A stretch of DNA of 61,747 nt. It comes from Hofstenia miamia (Eukaryota > Xenacoelomorpha > Acoela > Hofsteniidae). The stretch is taken from positions 739,579 through 801,325 of the forward strand of contig CABFPE010000199.1 in the NCBI GenBank assembly GCA_900660155.1. Reading direction: 5' to 3'. Every line of letters starts with the position of its first letter. The stretch's first letter is position 1. Made by a program: the position numbers and the translations under genes. The notes beneath the pieces are model-generated. The model was not told the origin of the DNA, did no database searches, and worked only from the letters and a program-made list of their open reading frames with translations. Shown one piece after another: positions 48,667 through 60,036 of this stretch.

Positions 48667-49853
48667 AATTCTAAAAACCGTGGGCCCATTTTCTACAGTT
48701 ATCTCAGTTGATGTGAGCCCCAGACTCAGGAGACCAAGACCAGTAAATCTCATTGCACTGAGTGGTCCTGTAGAACTCTGCTACTTCGTCAAATTGATAA
48801 TAATGTGAAGAGAAATTACAATAAATTGCTTCGGTTAAAACTGCTAAAGTACACATAATAGAATGTTGTAATGCTTTTAATTTGGCATCAGCAAAGGCTA
48901 TTTCAATTTCATATCTAGTAATTACGTCAGTTCATTTCAGTTCCAGTCCTGTTCAAAATTGAATTAAAATTTAATATTTAAAGTTGTAAACGCATAGCGA
49001 TGATGTATGAAAAAATGAATGCAGTAAACTTATATGTATTTCAAACTTTATGTAGATTATTAATAGTAAATATTAAAAAACAATTGTGAAAAACACGTTT
49101 TTCTGGTATAGAAACTATATTTCAATAAATCAAATCAACTTTTGTCACTGAAATGAAGCAAGAGATTCAAACAATTCCTGTTGTCTTTTCTCACATTAGA
49201 GATTTTAATACGTGAGCTTTGACCGCATAAGTTAGGACATGCATTGCATAATTTTGAATTGAAACGATTTTCCTTTCAACACCGACATGAAACCTACTGC
49301 ATTTATTTTTTGTAATCACTAAGTTGCAGCTAAACAACTTGATAACGAAAATATTGTCACTGAATAGTTGCACAAACTATCATTTTCTTTTATTAATAAA
49401 CACCAATCATTTGTTGTCATGCACGAACGGACGAGTTGTACTTTCTATACGCGCTAGGTAACCGGTGCTGAAACCACGTCAACAAAATGTAATTTTGTAA
49501 ATTAACCGGCCTACTTAATTTAATTTTCAAAAACCACAGAAAGTTTATACCACTTTTACTCAGTTACCTTCATTACTGTTTATCTATATTTTAAAAATAA
49601 TTGTCTGGTGTCAGTTACATCCAAGTCACACTCCAAATTTATGATCTTTTTGTATTTACTAAAAAATTTACTAGACATAAACAAATTTTGCATTAATAGG
49701 ATGATATGTTTTAATTTTGTAATACTGAGCGTACGAATACGATATGTCCTTAATCTAAACTTTCCCTATTTTTACTATGCTGACGACAGCACTTGCTTCT
49801 CATATCAGTTATGGAATTGACATTTAAGATTTGTTTAACGCCATTGAATTTAG
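48667..49853. other. Dvl intron sequence
   Basis: AT-rich noncoding DNA with nothing recognised apart from the candidate exon just before it. Confidence 0.5.
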
Positions 49854-49961
49854 AAGTCAATAATTTGTCAATAAATGATCCCAGTGAAGCAGCAGAGGAG
49901 CAGGATCGCCTGGCACCTCTTCCCCTTTATGGTACGCCGTGGATGCCACCCCAATACACAG
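49854..49961 (+). CDS. DVL: Dishevelled exon after DEP
   Basis: Acceptor GAATTTAG and donor GTAAGA. Encodes QVNNLSINDPSEAAEEQDRL, then APLPLYGTPWMPPQYTG. The NLS-[LI]-ND...[DE]-x-[DE]-x-LAPLP-x-x-x-PW pattern matches the segment directly after DEP in Dvl proteins. Phase agrees with exons on both sides. Confidence 0.95.
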
Positions 49962-50402
49962 GTAAGAATTTCTCAGTTGTTGTTGAAACTTTTTAATATT
50001 GTTAAATTTGAATTGAAAGGAATTTAATTGAAAAGAAGTTCCATCAGTTTCACATACAAGTTTTTTATCATTATGAGGTTCTCACAATTCGATCATCGGA
50101 TAACAATCCATTTTGTACTTTTTGAAAGATTATAATATGAACCGGTTATGGCTATCATTATTTAGAGATATTCTTATCTGAAGTACAAATGTTTTTTTAA
50201 TATCATAAATTGCAGAGATGTCTGGATAGCCGGGGATCTACTTTGAAACATTCATTTCAATTGTTTATCAGAATTCAATTGTAAGCCAATCTTAATAACG
50301 TTCTACCCAGAAAAGTTGAAGCATTTAATAGGTTTATTTGGTAAAGTGTTACTTTAAGGTGTTAAAAGGGATGCTAAAGTTGAAACTAATTTCCTAATTT
50401 AG

Positions 50403-50516
50403 GGTACCAACCGCGCACAGCAGGTTATCAAGCTCAGATGGGCGAGTTGGAAATGTTCGGACCTGGGTCAGCACCGCGCGAAGGCAACAGTGGTGGCAGT
50501 GGTCACTCCAGTCCAG
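50403..50516 (+). CDS. DVL: Dishevelled exon, Gly/Ser-rich tail
   Basis: Starts after CTAATTTAG and encodes GYQPRTAGYQAQMGELEMFG, then PGSAPREGNSGGSGHSSPG. In Dvl proteins the post-DEP region is Tyr/Pro- and then Gly/Ser-rich; sequence beyond the phase match is weakly conserved. It leaves one base, the phase needed by each of the three candidate downstream exons at 51,699, 55,210 and 56,162. Confidence 0.85.
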
Positions 50517-51698
50517 GTAAGCCTTCAATGATTTATAAATTGTAGACAACGCTTTGTTTATAGACGTTGCCATTGGTGGTATGTATTTATAGACACTGCT
50601 GCACATTGTAATCACTATATGTTGCATTTTGATCGTGTGATACTTTATTGCTTTGCTCTTATCAGTGATGGGCAGCATTGTTTTGGTTTTCAATTTCATT
50701 TTTGATCTCTATTCAATGACAGTTAACTAGAATGTGATCTTTTGTATTAACATCTTCACTTTAATATGAAATACACTGTCACATACCACAACTGCACTTA
50801 AAGCTTGAATTTGTATTAAGGATCCTAACTGTTTGTAGCAATTAGTAGTGCACAATGCTGAAGACTGCTCTAGTTGAAAAGCACGCTGTCTAGACAATTA
50901 TCCGTTTATCAATCATTGTTGAATGTCACAATACGCTAAATGGGTTTAGTAAAGGTTAACCATACGTCTCCGTTTTCAAGCCTCGACTGAATAACCCGGT
51001 CAAGTGTAGAATTGTGCCAGTACTTTGTATTAAAAACAATTACACCAAAAACATCCCAAAAACATTTTTCGGAATGATTTTATTCTCCAACATTTTGAAA
51101 TTCCTACAACAGAAATTTTTAGACTGCTTTCAAAGTATGTCGTCCCCGATTTAGAAAGTGTTGAGTTTTGTATTAGGCATAATAATTTTCGTATCCGTTT
51201 AATGTTCAAGTAGAAATGTTGAGATTCAAGTATTAACTAGCAAATAGATTAGTTAGATGACTTTGCGATGTATAGCATTGTAATTGCATACCACAAAACG
51301 CTGTAGAAATGCATCGTAATTATAACATATTTTCATTTCACTTGCCAATTGCCCTAGGTTTTCATCAAAGGAATTAATTGGATCTTAAATTAAACATCGA
51401 AAATAGATAACTGGGTTACTTCCATTACCATTTAATTGACATACCGTGTACATATTGAGTTGTCCCTTCCCGATTATTTTTTTATACATTTTTGTATAGA
51501 GCTTGCTATTTGTCTATAGTTTTATGTGAATGTAAGGGCTATTAATGAAATATACGCGACCATCATTTTAATGATTTTATCCATAAATATTTTATTGCGT
51601 GTAACAGACTCTATATATGTTTGTTTGCAATGAGATACATTTGTTTATTTTATAGTTTTAATAAAAATATTTTCGCCATTGCTAACGTTGTGTAATAG

Positions 51699-51740
51699 GT
51701 CGTAGCAAACGTCAACAAATGAGTGATGATTTTCTGGTTT
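51699..51740 (+). CDS. Candidate 42-nt Dvl microexon
   Basis: AG at 51,697-51,698, preceded by a branch-like GCTAAC, opens in the right phase. It encodes RSKRQQMSDDFLV with donor GTATTG at 51,741. Its length is divisible by three, so including it keeps the frame into 56,162. No similarity to known Dvl tails is recognised; it rests on phase and splice signals only. Confidence 0.25.
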
Positions 51741-52177
51741 GTATTGATATTTTATACACGTTTTCGCAGTGTGTGTTTTTTTCATATTAAATACACCCGC
51801 AATGAAATTTATTTGGCGAATTTTGCTGTGTTAAATTTAGTTCATAGTTGTTTTTTATCAAGTTGATTGCTATTTTAAATTTCCTTTTTTCTTATTGAGT
51901 TTAGAATAGTGCCCAGCTACAAATAATTTCAGAAGAAATTTTAAAGTTTTATTATTTCTAAGACTATTCTAATTTTTCATTTATTTGATAAGATTGTCTT
52001 CCGTTTTGTGATCATTTTAAGGTCACATTTTCTCATTTTTCCTCATGTTTTCCGTTTATTGAAAGCCCAAAGTATTTAGAGTGCTTTTTGTATTCTTTCA
52101 GTTAAAATATGGATTTCGTTTAAAAGTGATATGCATTTTTTATTTTTAATTGAATTATATATATATATATATATATN

Positions 52178-52206
52178 GAGCGACTATCAAAAGTTTACCA
52201 CGCGAC

Positions 52207-52270
<64 letters not shown>

Positions 52271-52299
52271 GTCGCGTGGTAAACTTTTGATAGTCGCTC
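52178..52299. repeat. 33-bp inverted repeat around an AT microsatellite
   Basis: The arms start GAGCGACTATCAAAAGTTTA on the left and end TAAACTTTTGATAGTCGCTC on the right. They enclose about 55 bases of TATATA. A single N (52,177) precedes the left arm, and another AT tract precedes that N. Either a true hairpin or an inverted contig join at an AT tract. Confidence 0.75.
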
Positions 52300-52757
52300 T
52301 GTACAAACATTTATGCATAGTCGCTTTGTACGTTGATTTTTAACTTGACAATTTAAGATGTTTTTAAATTCAAAATATGCGTATTTTCAATTTATTATTT
52401 AACGAAATAGAAATTGCATTATCTAAATTTTGAAATATTTAATAAAAACATTTTTTCTTGATTTAGGTTTAATTACAAGATTTAAAGTTTCAGTCCATAG
52501 AATCAAATAACTCCATTAACGCTTCATCAGAAGATGAGTTAAACTCAGAATCACTAATTGCAAGCTAAATGAATATTGAAAATTAAGTGCTATCTATAAC
52601 GTTTGCAAGGTGATCATTAATTTATTCTAGTCGTTAGGTAAAGTATGAAAAAAATTGTTTAAAAAATATAGGCATAATATGATAGATAATTAAATTTTCC
52701 GGTGGCAAAATTTTCAGGTTCATCATGGTAATACTGGCTACAAAAACACACCGTCGT

Positions 52758-52831
52758 TCTGTACTATGGTAAATTATTTCAAGTGTCCGCTCTGTACGCC
52801 AAATTCGAATTTACCATAGTACAGAGCGGAC
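52758..52831. repeat. Nested palindromes (CTGTACTATGG / GTCCGCTCTGTAC)
   Basis: TCTGTACTATGGTAAATT (52,758-52,775) is inverted at 52,808-52,825. GTCCGCTCTGTAC (52,785-52,797) is inverted at 52,819-52,831. CGCTCTGTAC also occurs at 52,295, suggesting the region 52,295-52,831 is one element with related ends. Confidence 0.65.
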
Positions 52832-54624
52832 CCTATTTTAATTATTATTATTATTATTACTAATATTAATATCTGCGTGGTCGTCTATAGCTTTTCGAGG
52901 TCAATTTATCTCCAGATTCTTGTCAAACCAAATTTCAAATGCAGTTCACTGATGTAATGAAATATGTATCATTTTCTAAATTTGAGTTCACATTAATTCT
53001 TCCTTCAGCATTGGGAACTTTCTTAAAATGTACTGTTCTCTATTGATAGTTTTCAGTCTAGGTTTGAGCATTCAATTTATTCTAAATATTTTACTGCTGG
53101 AATTCGAGAAAATGGCGCTCGCTTGCTAACATTTCCAATTTCTAGTAATTTTTTCAATTGCGACGTTGAAATATCGAACGTTTGCAATGCATAAGAAACT
53201 TGTGCTGTCTTAGAACTACATCCAAATACATTTGTTTTTCTTACAATTGAAAGAAAGCAATTTTTTAAATATTCAAGAAGTTTTATGCTTTATGATCTTG
53301 TTTATTCTTATAAAAATGGGATTCATGGAAATCACGAAACAAAGTTGGCTTAGGTTTTTCAAAAGTATTAAACGTTTTTTAGGCAACGCATAAATTTGCC
53401 TAATTTGTAAACTTTGGATATTTTATTACAAACGTATAGCTATGCATGGTGGTCCTTGTATGATTGACAGCTTACATTAGTTCAAGGATTTTCATATTTG
53501 TTAATTACAGTGCTTTTTTTCTATTTAATATCCAGGTAAGGATCATAAACACTTGTCTCGTTAACTTTCTTAATGACAGTTGAGCAAAAAATGTATATTA
53601 GCTATAAATTCTTATGTAAAAATATGCGACATACTGCGCAGGTTTTCAATAGGCAGCATACATTATACATAACTTTTTCTACGAACAATGCCACCATTCG
53701 CAAAAGAACGCTGTAGGTCTGTGCAATTCAATCGTGATAATATGATTACTTCCACATGTTTGACGATAGTAAATGGGGATTCAAAACTTTTTCCTATTTA
53801 GCTGAAAGCGTCTGTAAGTTCTAGTGATTTTTCGGAAAAAAATTCTAAAATTTCAGTATACTATTTGCAATAATTCTATTATTTTCAACGATATTCATAG
53901 TATAATTATTTTTGATATTTTATGAAGTATTTCGTAACGTCTACAGATTTTTCAAATTGCAATGACCTTAGAAATCATTAAACTTTCGATTCCACTCTAT
54001 GTATGTAAATGTAAGAGGCCTTTTAGTTCAGTGGTGAACATAGTGTACGTATTATAAGAAATATTTCAAAATCTTTACAACAATATACTCTTCATAAATA
54101 ATGTTTTCGAGCAATCCGTTGATTCATATCTTTAAAAATATGATGTCAACAAAGTTTTTACAGAAGTCCGATAACGGTAACGTGTGTTGTTGCAGACGTC
54201 CTGATAAGGGTTAACAAAGACTATAACCTGCTAAAATTGCAAATATTTGTAAACAGCTCCATGAGTAACAATAGACAAGCTGCAAAGTGGTAAAATATTT
54301 TTCAATTTCTGCACTCCTTATTCAAGCATCCACATATAAAGTTGTGTAAAATTCTCCATAACAGTAGGAGACCTTGTAAAAGGTCAACTATCAACCAAGC
54401 TCTGGAATATGATTACCGTCCAGATACTACCGAAAACTATGATTGTCAGTAATCTAATGAACGGCTTTTAGAAGTACTATCGTAATACACGTCTAAAATG
54501 TTTTATTCACCAGATAAGCTTACATTGAAAGTATGTAAGAAATTCACTCTTTGCACAAATGAATGCTAAATAGTTTTGTGAATTATTTTAATTGCATTGT
54601 GTAAACGTATGTTTTTGATAAATC

Positions 54625-54779
54625 CAGTGGCGCATCAGAACCAGTATGAAAGCATGCATCTTTAGATTAAGAAAAGCATTCCCCTCCTTAAGTTAACTAA
54701 TGCAACATGCACGCACTTACAAAATAGGAATACAAATTTACCAATTCTAAAGTAAGCGTAGCTCCTGAATGCGCCACTG
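54625..54779. mobile_element. hAT-type MITE (155 bp)
   Basis: Ends CAGTGGCGCATCAG and its inverted match (CAGTGGCGCATTCAG) delimit the element. The flanking 8-mers GATAAATC and GATGAATG agree at six of eight positions, consistent with an aged target duplication. No coding frame. Confidence 0.75.
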
Positions 54780-55209
54780 GATGAATGTACCTATAACCTA
54801 ATGTTTGTGTATACTGCATTGTTATATATTTTATATATAATTATTATATAATTATATCTGCATTTTTCAAACTATAAAGGTTCAGTTAAAGTTTGTGTAG
54901 TAGATCTTGATAAACTTTATGAAATGAAACCATCTTTTGAAGAATTCAATTTATATTAAGATCATTTAATTTTGGGGTACGCAATAAGTTTGAGGTATTG
55001 AAGGAAAATTTCAAATCGTGTAATATTTATTCTAGTGCCCTTGCAGCATAAAATTAGTAAAAAAAATTCTTTAAATGTACATATCGATGTAGAAGTTGCT
55101 ACCCATCGCTGACATTTTAAAGAGAAATTGTTTTCTCAATATGATTATGTTTCTGTCTTGTGGAATGCATTTCGCTGTTGGAACATCTTTTATTGATTGC
55201 TATTTCTAG

Positions 55210-55262
55210 GGAGCTCTAGTGACCGCAGTAGCAAAGAGTTGGTTAAAACTGAGTTTTTGTAA
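55210..55262 (+). CDS. DVL: Dvl alternative tail exon, in-frame stop
   Basis: After a CTAG acceptor the exon encodes G, then SSSDRSSKELVKTEFL and a stop (TAA at 55,260) if not spliced further. A donor GTAAGT overlaps the end at 55,259. If used, two bases are carried and the next exon (56,162) immediately reads Leu-stop. Both routes therefore give the same end KTEFL. Its start copies the pattern of the exon at 56,162, so it may be a duplicated exon used as a switch to a short form. Confidence 0.5.
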
Positions 55263-56161
55263 GTATCGTTTGAACAACACTGAGCATGAATTCTGCCTGT
55301 TTTTTTATCAGTGCACGGAATGAATTTTACATTGTTTGCATGAGTTTCTATACGTCTGTTTTGTTTTGTGATTGTTTTAATCAAAATTGGTAATTTGCAC
55401 ATAGATTTTAAATATTGGTAGTTATATATAAACACAATGTCAATATTCTTAAAGAATTTCAAATTCATTTGCTAGGAGTCCCCATTTAAAGTGAAAAACC
55501 GTTAATTTTAATTGATTATGTGTAATGACTTTATCCAATATCGTTAAGTTTTTTTATATATAGAATTAAGATGGTTGTACTATCATAAACACTTAAATGC
55601 CTTCTCCTTCATTTCTTCTCTCAGAAGAGTCATGCGAAGAATGTAGGTTGAAGGATTCTTTTTTCTTGTTTGAATTGTCTGTCGGTTGTGTAACTTAGAT
55701 ACAACATTTTCATCACTATTATTTGCTTTGAGATATGACACATCAAGAAGCCCAATAAATATTGAAATGGCATCTATTGCTATTCTTGTGATATTCTTCA
55801 TTCATTTCCCTTTCATCTCTCTGTCTATCAATAGCATATAAAGACTGTAAACTGGACCAATTCTGGGCCGTAAATATATTTAAAATATTTAGATGGCTGT
55901 AAGTTTAAAACTACTATGCGATGCTAAAGATAGTCTGAACTTCCATAAAACTAATTTCTTTCTCTATTCCACCAACGAAGCATCTAACGAGTTTTAATCG
56001 TTGTCTTTTCCTCAATCTTATTACATGTACAATATGGACATTGTCGCATTTAATCATAAGCGCATAATAATAACCAGTTATTCACACAATATGTTGATTT
56101 CACTATTAACCCATGTTTGTTGAGTGGCTTTTTGGTTGGTTTGTTATGAAATGCAATTTAG

Positions 56162-56286
56162 GTAGTTCAAGTTCAAACCGAAGCAGTACATCACACGCTC
56201 GGAAAATTTCGCAGCAGGGTGACTCTACCAGCATGGAAAGTGATACAGGTTTCAAACATTTGTCTGAAACTATTTCTGAACTGTGA
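56162..56286 (+). CDS. DVL: Dishevelled Ser-rich tail exon, possibly terminal
   Basis: The acceptor ATTTAG opens SSSSNRSSTSHARKISQQGD then STSMESDT. The S-R/N-S-S Ser-rich pattern resembles the Dvl tail (GS-x-x-S-x-RS). A donor at 56,249 (GTTTCA) is weak; reading through it gives GFKHLSETISEL and a stop at 56,284-56,286. AATAAA occurs at 56,817-56,822. Either this is the last exon, or further exons coding the conserved Dvl C-terminus lie beyond; that C-terminus was not found in the window. Confidence 0.7.
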
Positions 56287-57290
56287 AGAAGCTTTGTACG
56301 CTAGAAGCAGTCCAGTGCTTTTTTTACCTCTGCTGTTTAATTTAACCCCTTTCAAATTTGCACATTAGTTTAATTTCGCAATGGATAATGACGCCATTGT
56401 TAAATGCTGTAGATGTAGTTTATAGTTGGCATGTTTACTGCAATTTCAATTTTGTGTTATTATTCTGTATGAAGTGTTGTTTCAATTTTACATCAATATT
56501 GTACATTAATTTTTTATGATTTCAAGTTGAATGTTTTTAATTGTGTAAATCGAAGCAATGAAACAGTATTCAAGCGTCACTCACTAATTTAACAACTAAA
56601 TATTTGCTTGTGCTATTACTGTTTTCAAATAACTTTTTTGCTGTTACGGCATGTAAGACAAACAAATAAGGGGATGCTGCACGTGCGATTTTTGCCTAAA
56701 CTTTTGACAAGATTTTTGTTCAAACGTTTTTCAGGACTTCTGTGTCCTACACTGTGGATTTTTGTTTAAACAACTTGGACAAGAATCGTTAGTGTAGCAC
56801 CTCCTTTACTATAAATAATAAACTATGAAAAATATATATGTGCGAAATCCCTGAGTTATTTTTTTTCAGAAAGATATTTGTTGTAATATTATTATAAAAA
56901 TAAGATTAGTCCTAAAGTTCATTTAATAAAAAATTTTCAAGAGAAATAGCTAATAATTGCTGAAGCCTTTTGTCCTCTGATCGGTTGATCTTGACTTTGT
57001 TTAAATTTTCTTTAAGCAGAAATTAATTGTTCCACAGACGCTCTGCTCAAAATCCAATGTGTCAGTAAATTACAAGTTTTAAAATTCAGGCAAAACAGTC
57101 GATGAATCATCCATTTCAAGATATCGAATTTAATTTTTGTGGATTTACAATTGAAGGCATGTCAGTGATAGCAAACTTGCGATTTAGTTTTTCAAGTTTG
57201 AAAAAATTACAGTAGAAATTTAGAACAGAACGTTGTAACTGAGGGTAATCACATATAAGTTGCTCAGTTTTTAAAATTTAATCATTCTAT
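56287..57290. other. Possible 3'UTR and intergenic DNA
   Basis: AATAAA at 56,817-56,822 could serve as the Dvl polyadenylation signal if the exon at 56,162 is terminal. Otherwise nothing is recognised before the LINE tail. Confidence 0.4.
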
Positions 57291-57439
57291 GATAAGATAA
57301 GATAAGATATTCTATATTTAGAGACTTTTATTTACAATTTCAGAAACTGATAAGTTCTCTAAATAGCGTCAATAATGTACAAAAATAATAAAAAGACATG
57401 AAATATATACAAGAAAAGCGTCATTTTAGGCTACGGATA

Positions 57440-58237
57440 TTATAGTCTTGTAGTAGTAGTATAATCAGTATTATAAAATTTGTAGCCTACCCAAGCTTTT
57501 CCACAGATGAACTTTTGCTTTAGAATTAATTCCTTAACACGTTTGCGAAAGTGTTTTACATTTTTAATACATTTGATCTCTTGGGGAAATTCATTCCATT
57601 GCCTTATTGCATTATTTATAAAAGAATTTCGCTTTATTTTAGATTTATACTTGTTTACAGTAAATCTTTTTGTTCTTTCGTTGATCTTGTTCGAAAATTC
57701 TGGGATTTTTATGCAATTATAGGGTGGAAGCAATTTTACAATTTTATAAAATTTAGTGGCGGTATTTATTTGAATTAACTGCTTAGGACTTGGGATTGAT
57801 TTATAAATATATTTTTTTAAAGCACTAGATCTTCGTTTACAAACATTAATGGCCCATTTATATTGAGTTTCGAGCTTTTTAATTAGTTCTTCGCGTATGT
57901 TTGAAAATAGAATACTACTATAATTAAAGTGGCTAATTACCAATGAATGGAGAAGTTGTACAATTGCATTTTCTGGTAGTTGCCTTAGAACGTGGCCTAT
58001 TGTTTTTATACCAATAGCAATTTTCTTTTGTAATGATTTAACATGTTCATTAAATAATAAATTTGAGTCAAAAGTAACCCCTAAATATTTAAAAGAAGTA
58101 ACTTCGGGAATTTTGGTATTTTTTACTGTTAAAATTTTTTTAGGACGTTTTTTTTCAAAATTATGAGGCTTAAGTAAACAAAATTCAGTTTTTTCGGCAT
58201 TAATTTGTAATTTATGCATTGAAAAGTAATTGCATAA
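57440..58237 (-). pseudogene. LINE RT thumb and C-terminal region
   Basis: In the same phase as the RT frame, after one TGA. It begins LQINAEKTEFCLLK, then FKYLGVTFDSNLLFNEHVKS, the thumb motif of LINE RTs (N-x-x-KT...F-x-YLG-[VI]-x-[FLI]-D-x-x-L). A later block RQWNEFPQEIK is the common C-terminal W-N-x-[LF]-P motif. The only break before it is the TGA, so this copy is recent compared with other relics here. Confidence 0.88.
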
Positions 58238-58240
58238 TGA

Positions 58241-59212
58241 TCAACAGGTTAACTCAATTTCATTTATTGCCTTATCATCAGATTTGTCTGCATAAAATAC
58301 ACAGGTATCATCTGCATATTGTATGAGATTGGTCTTGGTATGATACTTCATATCATTTATATAAATATTAAATAGTAGTGGGCCTAGAATAGTTCCCTGC
58401 GGTATACCATTTTTGATAGGAAGCCAATTCGAATAAACTTTATTGGCTTTTACCCGTTGAATTCTATTTGTAAGATAATTTGTTATAAAGCGAACACTAT
58501 CATTATCCATACCTATATGTTTTAGTTTTTCGTATAATATTTTATGATTGATTGAGTCAAAAGCTTTAGAAATATCTAAGCAAGCAATTGCGACATAGTT
58601 TTTTTTATCTAGGAAATTCCTCCAGTGTTCAGTTGCTTGGATAAGAGCATCAGTAGAAGAAAAATGTTTTCGAAATCCAAATTGTGCATCAGACATTAGA
58701 TTATATTTTTGCATGTGATCGTAAATTTGATCCGATAAAAGTCTCTCAAATATTTTACTAAGTGGGGAAGTTACCGAGATTGGTCTATAATTGGAGGCAA
58801 TATTTTCATCATGTTTTTTAAAGACCGCTGTTACATGAGCTTTTTTTAGAACATCAGGAAAAATTTTTGTTTTGATGCACTCATTGAAAATAAAATTTAG
58901 TGGTTTACTAATAATTGACGCAATTTCTTTCAAAATCCAGGCAGGTACTTTTGCTGGGCCATTTGATTTATTCGATTTGAGTTTTGTTATTGCTTTAATC
59001 ATCTCATAAGTAGTAGTATATCTGAATTTAAAAATTGGAATACTATTTTTCTGTGGAGAATTAAATTCAATATGTTCGCCTGCATAATTTCCCAAGTTGA
59101 TAAAAGTTTCGTTTAAGATATTAGCGATTTTTATGGGGGCATCTTGCAGGTTTCCATCATGGTCCTTAATTGCATCAATGTCGCCCATCCATTTTTTCTG
59201 AGTATTGGTCAA
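58241..59212 (-). pseudogene. LINE reverse transcriptase
   Basis: The 323-residue frame carries the RT blocks in order: KSNKSNGPAKVPAWILK, HVTAVFKKHDE, NYRPISVTSPLSKIFERLL, QFGFRKHFSSTDAL, ACLDISKAFDSINH (motif A), GIPQGTILGPLLFNIYINDM (motif B) and QYADDTCVF (motif C with both catalytic Asp). The core active-site residues are all kept. A TGA at about 58,238-58,240 ends the frame where related proteins continue. The frame reopens in phase at 58,219, so a single stop separates palm from thumb. Confidence 0.92.
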
Positions 59213-60036
59213 TTTATTGATAAACCTCCATTTGTTTCTTTGATTTAATCCGTTGAAAATATTTTTAGAATAAATATTTTGCGCTTTTCGAATAGTTACA
59301 TTACAAATATTTCTGTCCTTTTTGTAACGGCTAAAACTTTCGCTGGTTTTTAGTAGTAGGTACTCTTTATGATCTTGATTTTTATTTGTTATGCATTACT
59401 TACACTTAGAATCAATCCAAGGTTTACCATCATTATATTTTTTCAAAGAAGAATTAGATAGAATTTTTTTTTGGGGGCAAAAGATATCATAAAAATATTC
59501 AAGCTTAATTAGAAATTTGTTTAGCATACTATTTGGCTCAGAGGCTGAATATACATCATTCTAATCTTGTACGCTTAGCTCAGATTTAAGTTTATAAATG
59601 GCATATGCATAGGGATGTGAAACTGGCCTCTATTTGAGCAATATCACTCCAGTTTATTTCAAAGTATAACACACTTGGGTCATTCCAACTGAAATCACCT
59701 AGTTTTTTAAAAGTGTCTATGGGTAACATCTCAGATTTTGTCCATATTTACACCATAGGATGATTTCAATAAAATAACTAGCCTGAAAATTTCAGGTTCA
59801 TTCCAGTTGTGGCTTAAACATTATGGCTCTTTGAATTTTGCCCAAAAATTGCCTATTGTCAGCTGCAAGCAAAAAATCTGCAACTTTGGATATAAATACT
59901 ATTCATAGAAGCAGAGCTGGCAAAATGCCGTGCACAATGGGATTTGCTGTTGACTGTGTCCAGCATCTTGTGAGCTGTGCACAGCTCGTCAAGAAAAAAC
60001 GCTTTCTGATAAACCATTTTATTAAACAAGTTTATT

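Larger units (their letters stand above)
50517..55209. other. Dvl intron with inverted repeats and a hAT MITE
   Basis: AT-rich intron containing a candidate microexon (51,699), an N-bounded inverted repeat (52,178-52,299), a nested palindrome (52,758-52,831) and a hAT MITE (54,625-54,779). Nothing else was recognised. Confidence 0.6.
57291..59660 (-). mobile_element. 5'-truncated non-LTR retrotransposon (LINE)
   Basis: Minus-strand element ending in a short TATCT-type microsatellite tail (57,291-57,316 on the + strand, GATAA repeats), a common 3' end of CR1/L2-like elements. Coding relic runs from about 59,500 through reverse transcriptase to about 57,440. The endonuclease is missing: only the spacer before RT (KPWIDSKCK near 59,420, RKAQNIYSKN near 59,280) is present. 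Clade is CR1, L2 or Jockey-like; I cannot decide. Confidence 0.85.

Noticed and set aside
50394..50699. 101-codon minus-strand frame
   Set aside because: Antisense shadow over the Dvl exon 50,403-50,516 and its intron; no family recognised.
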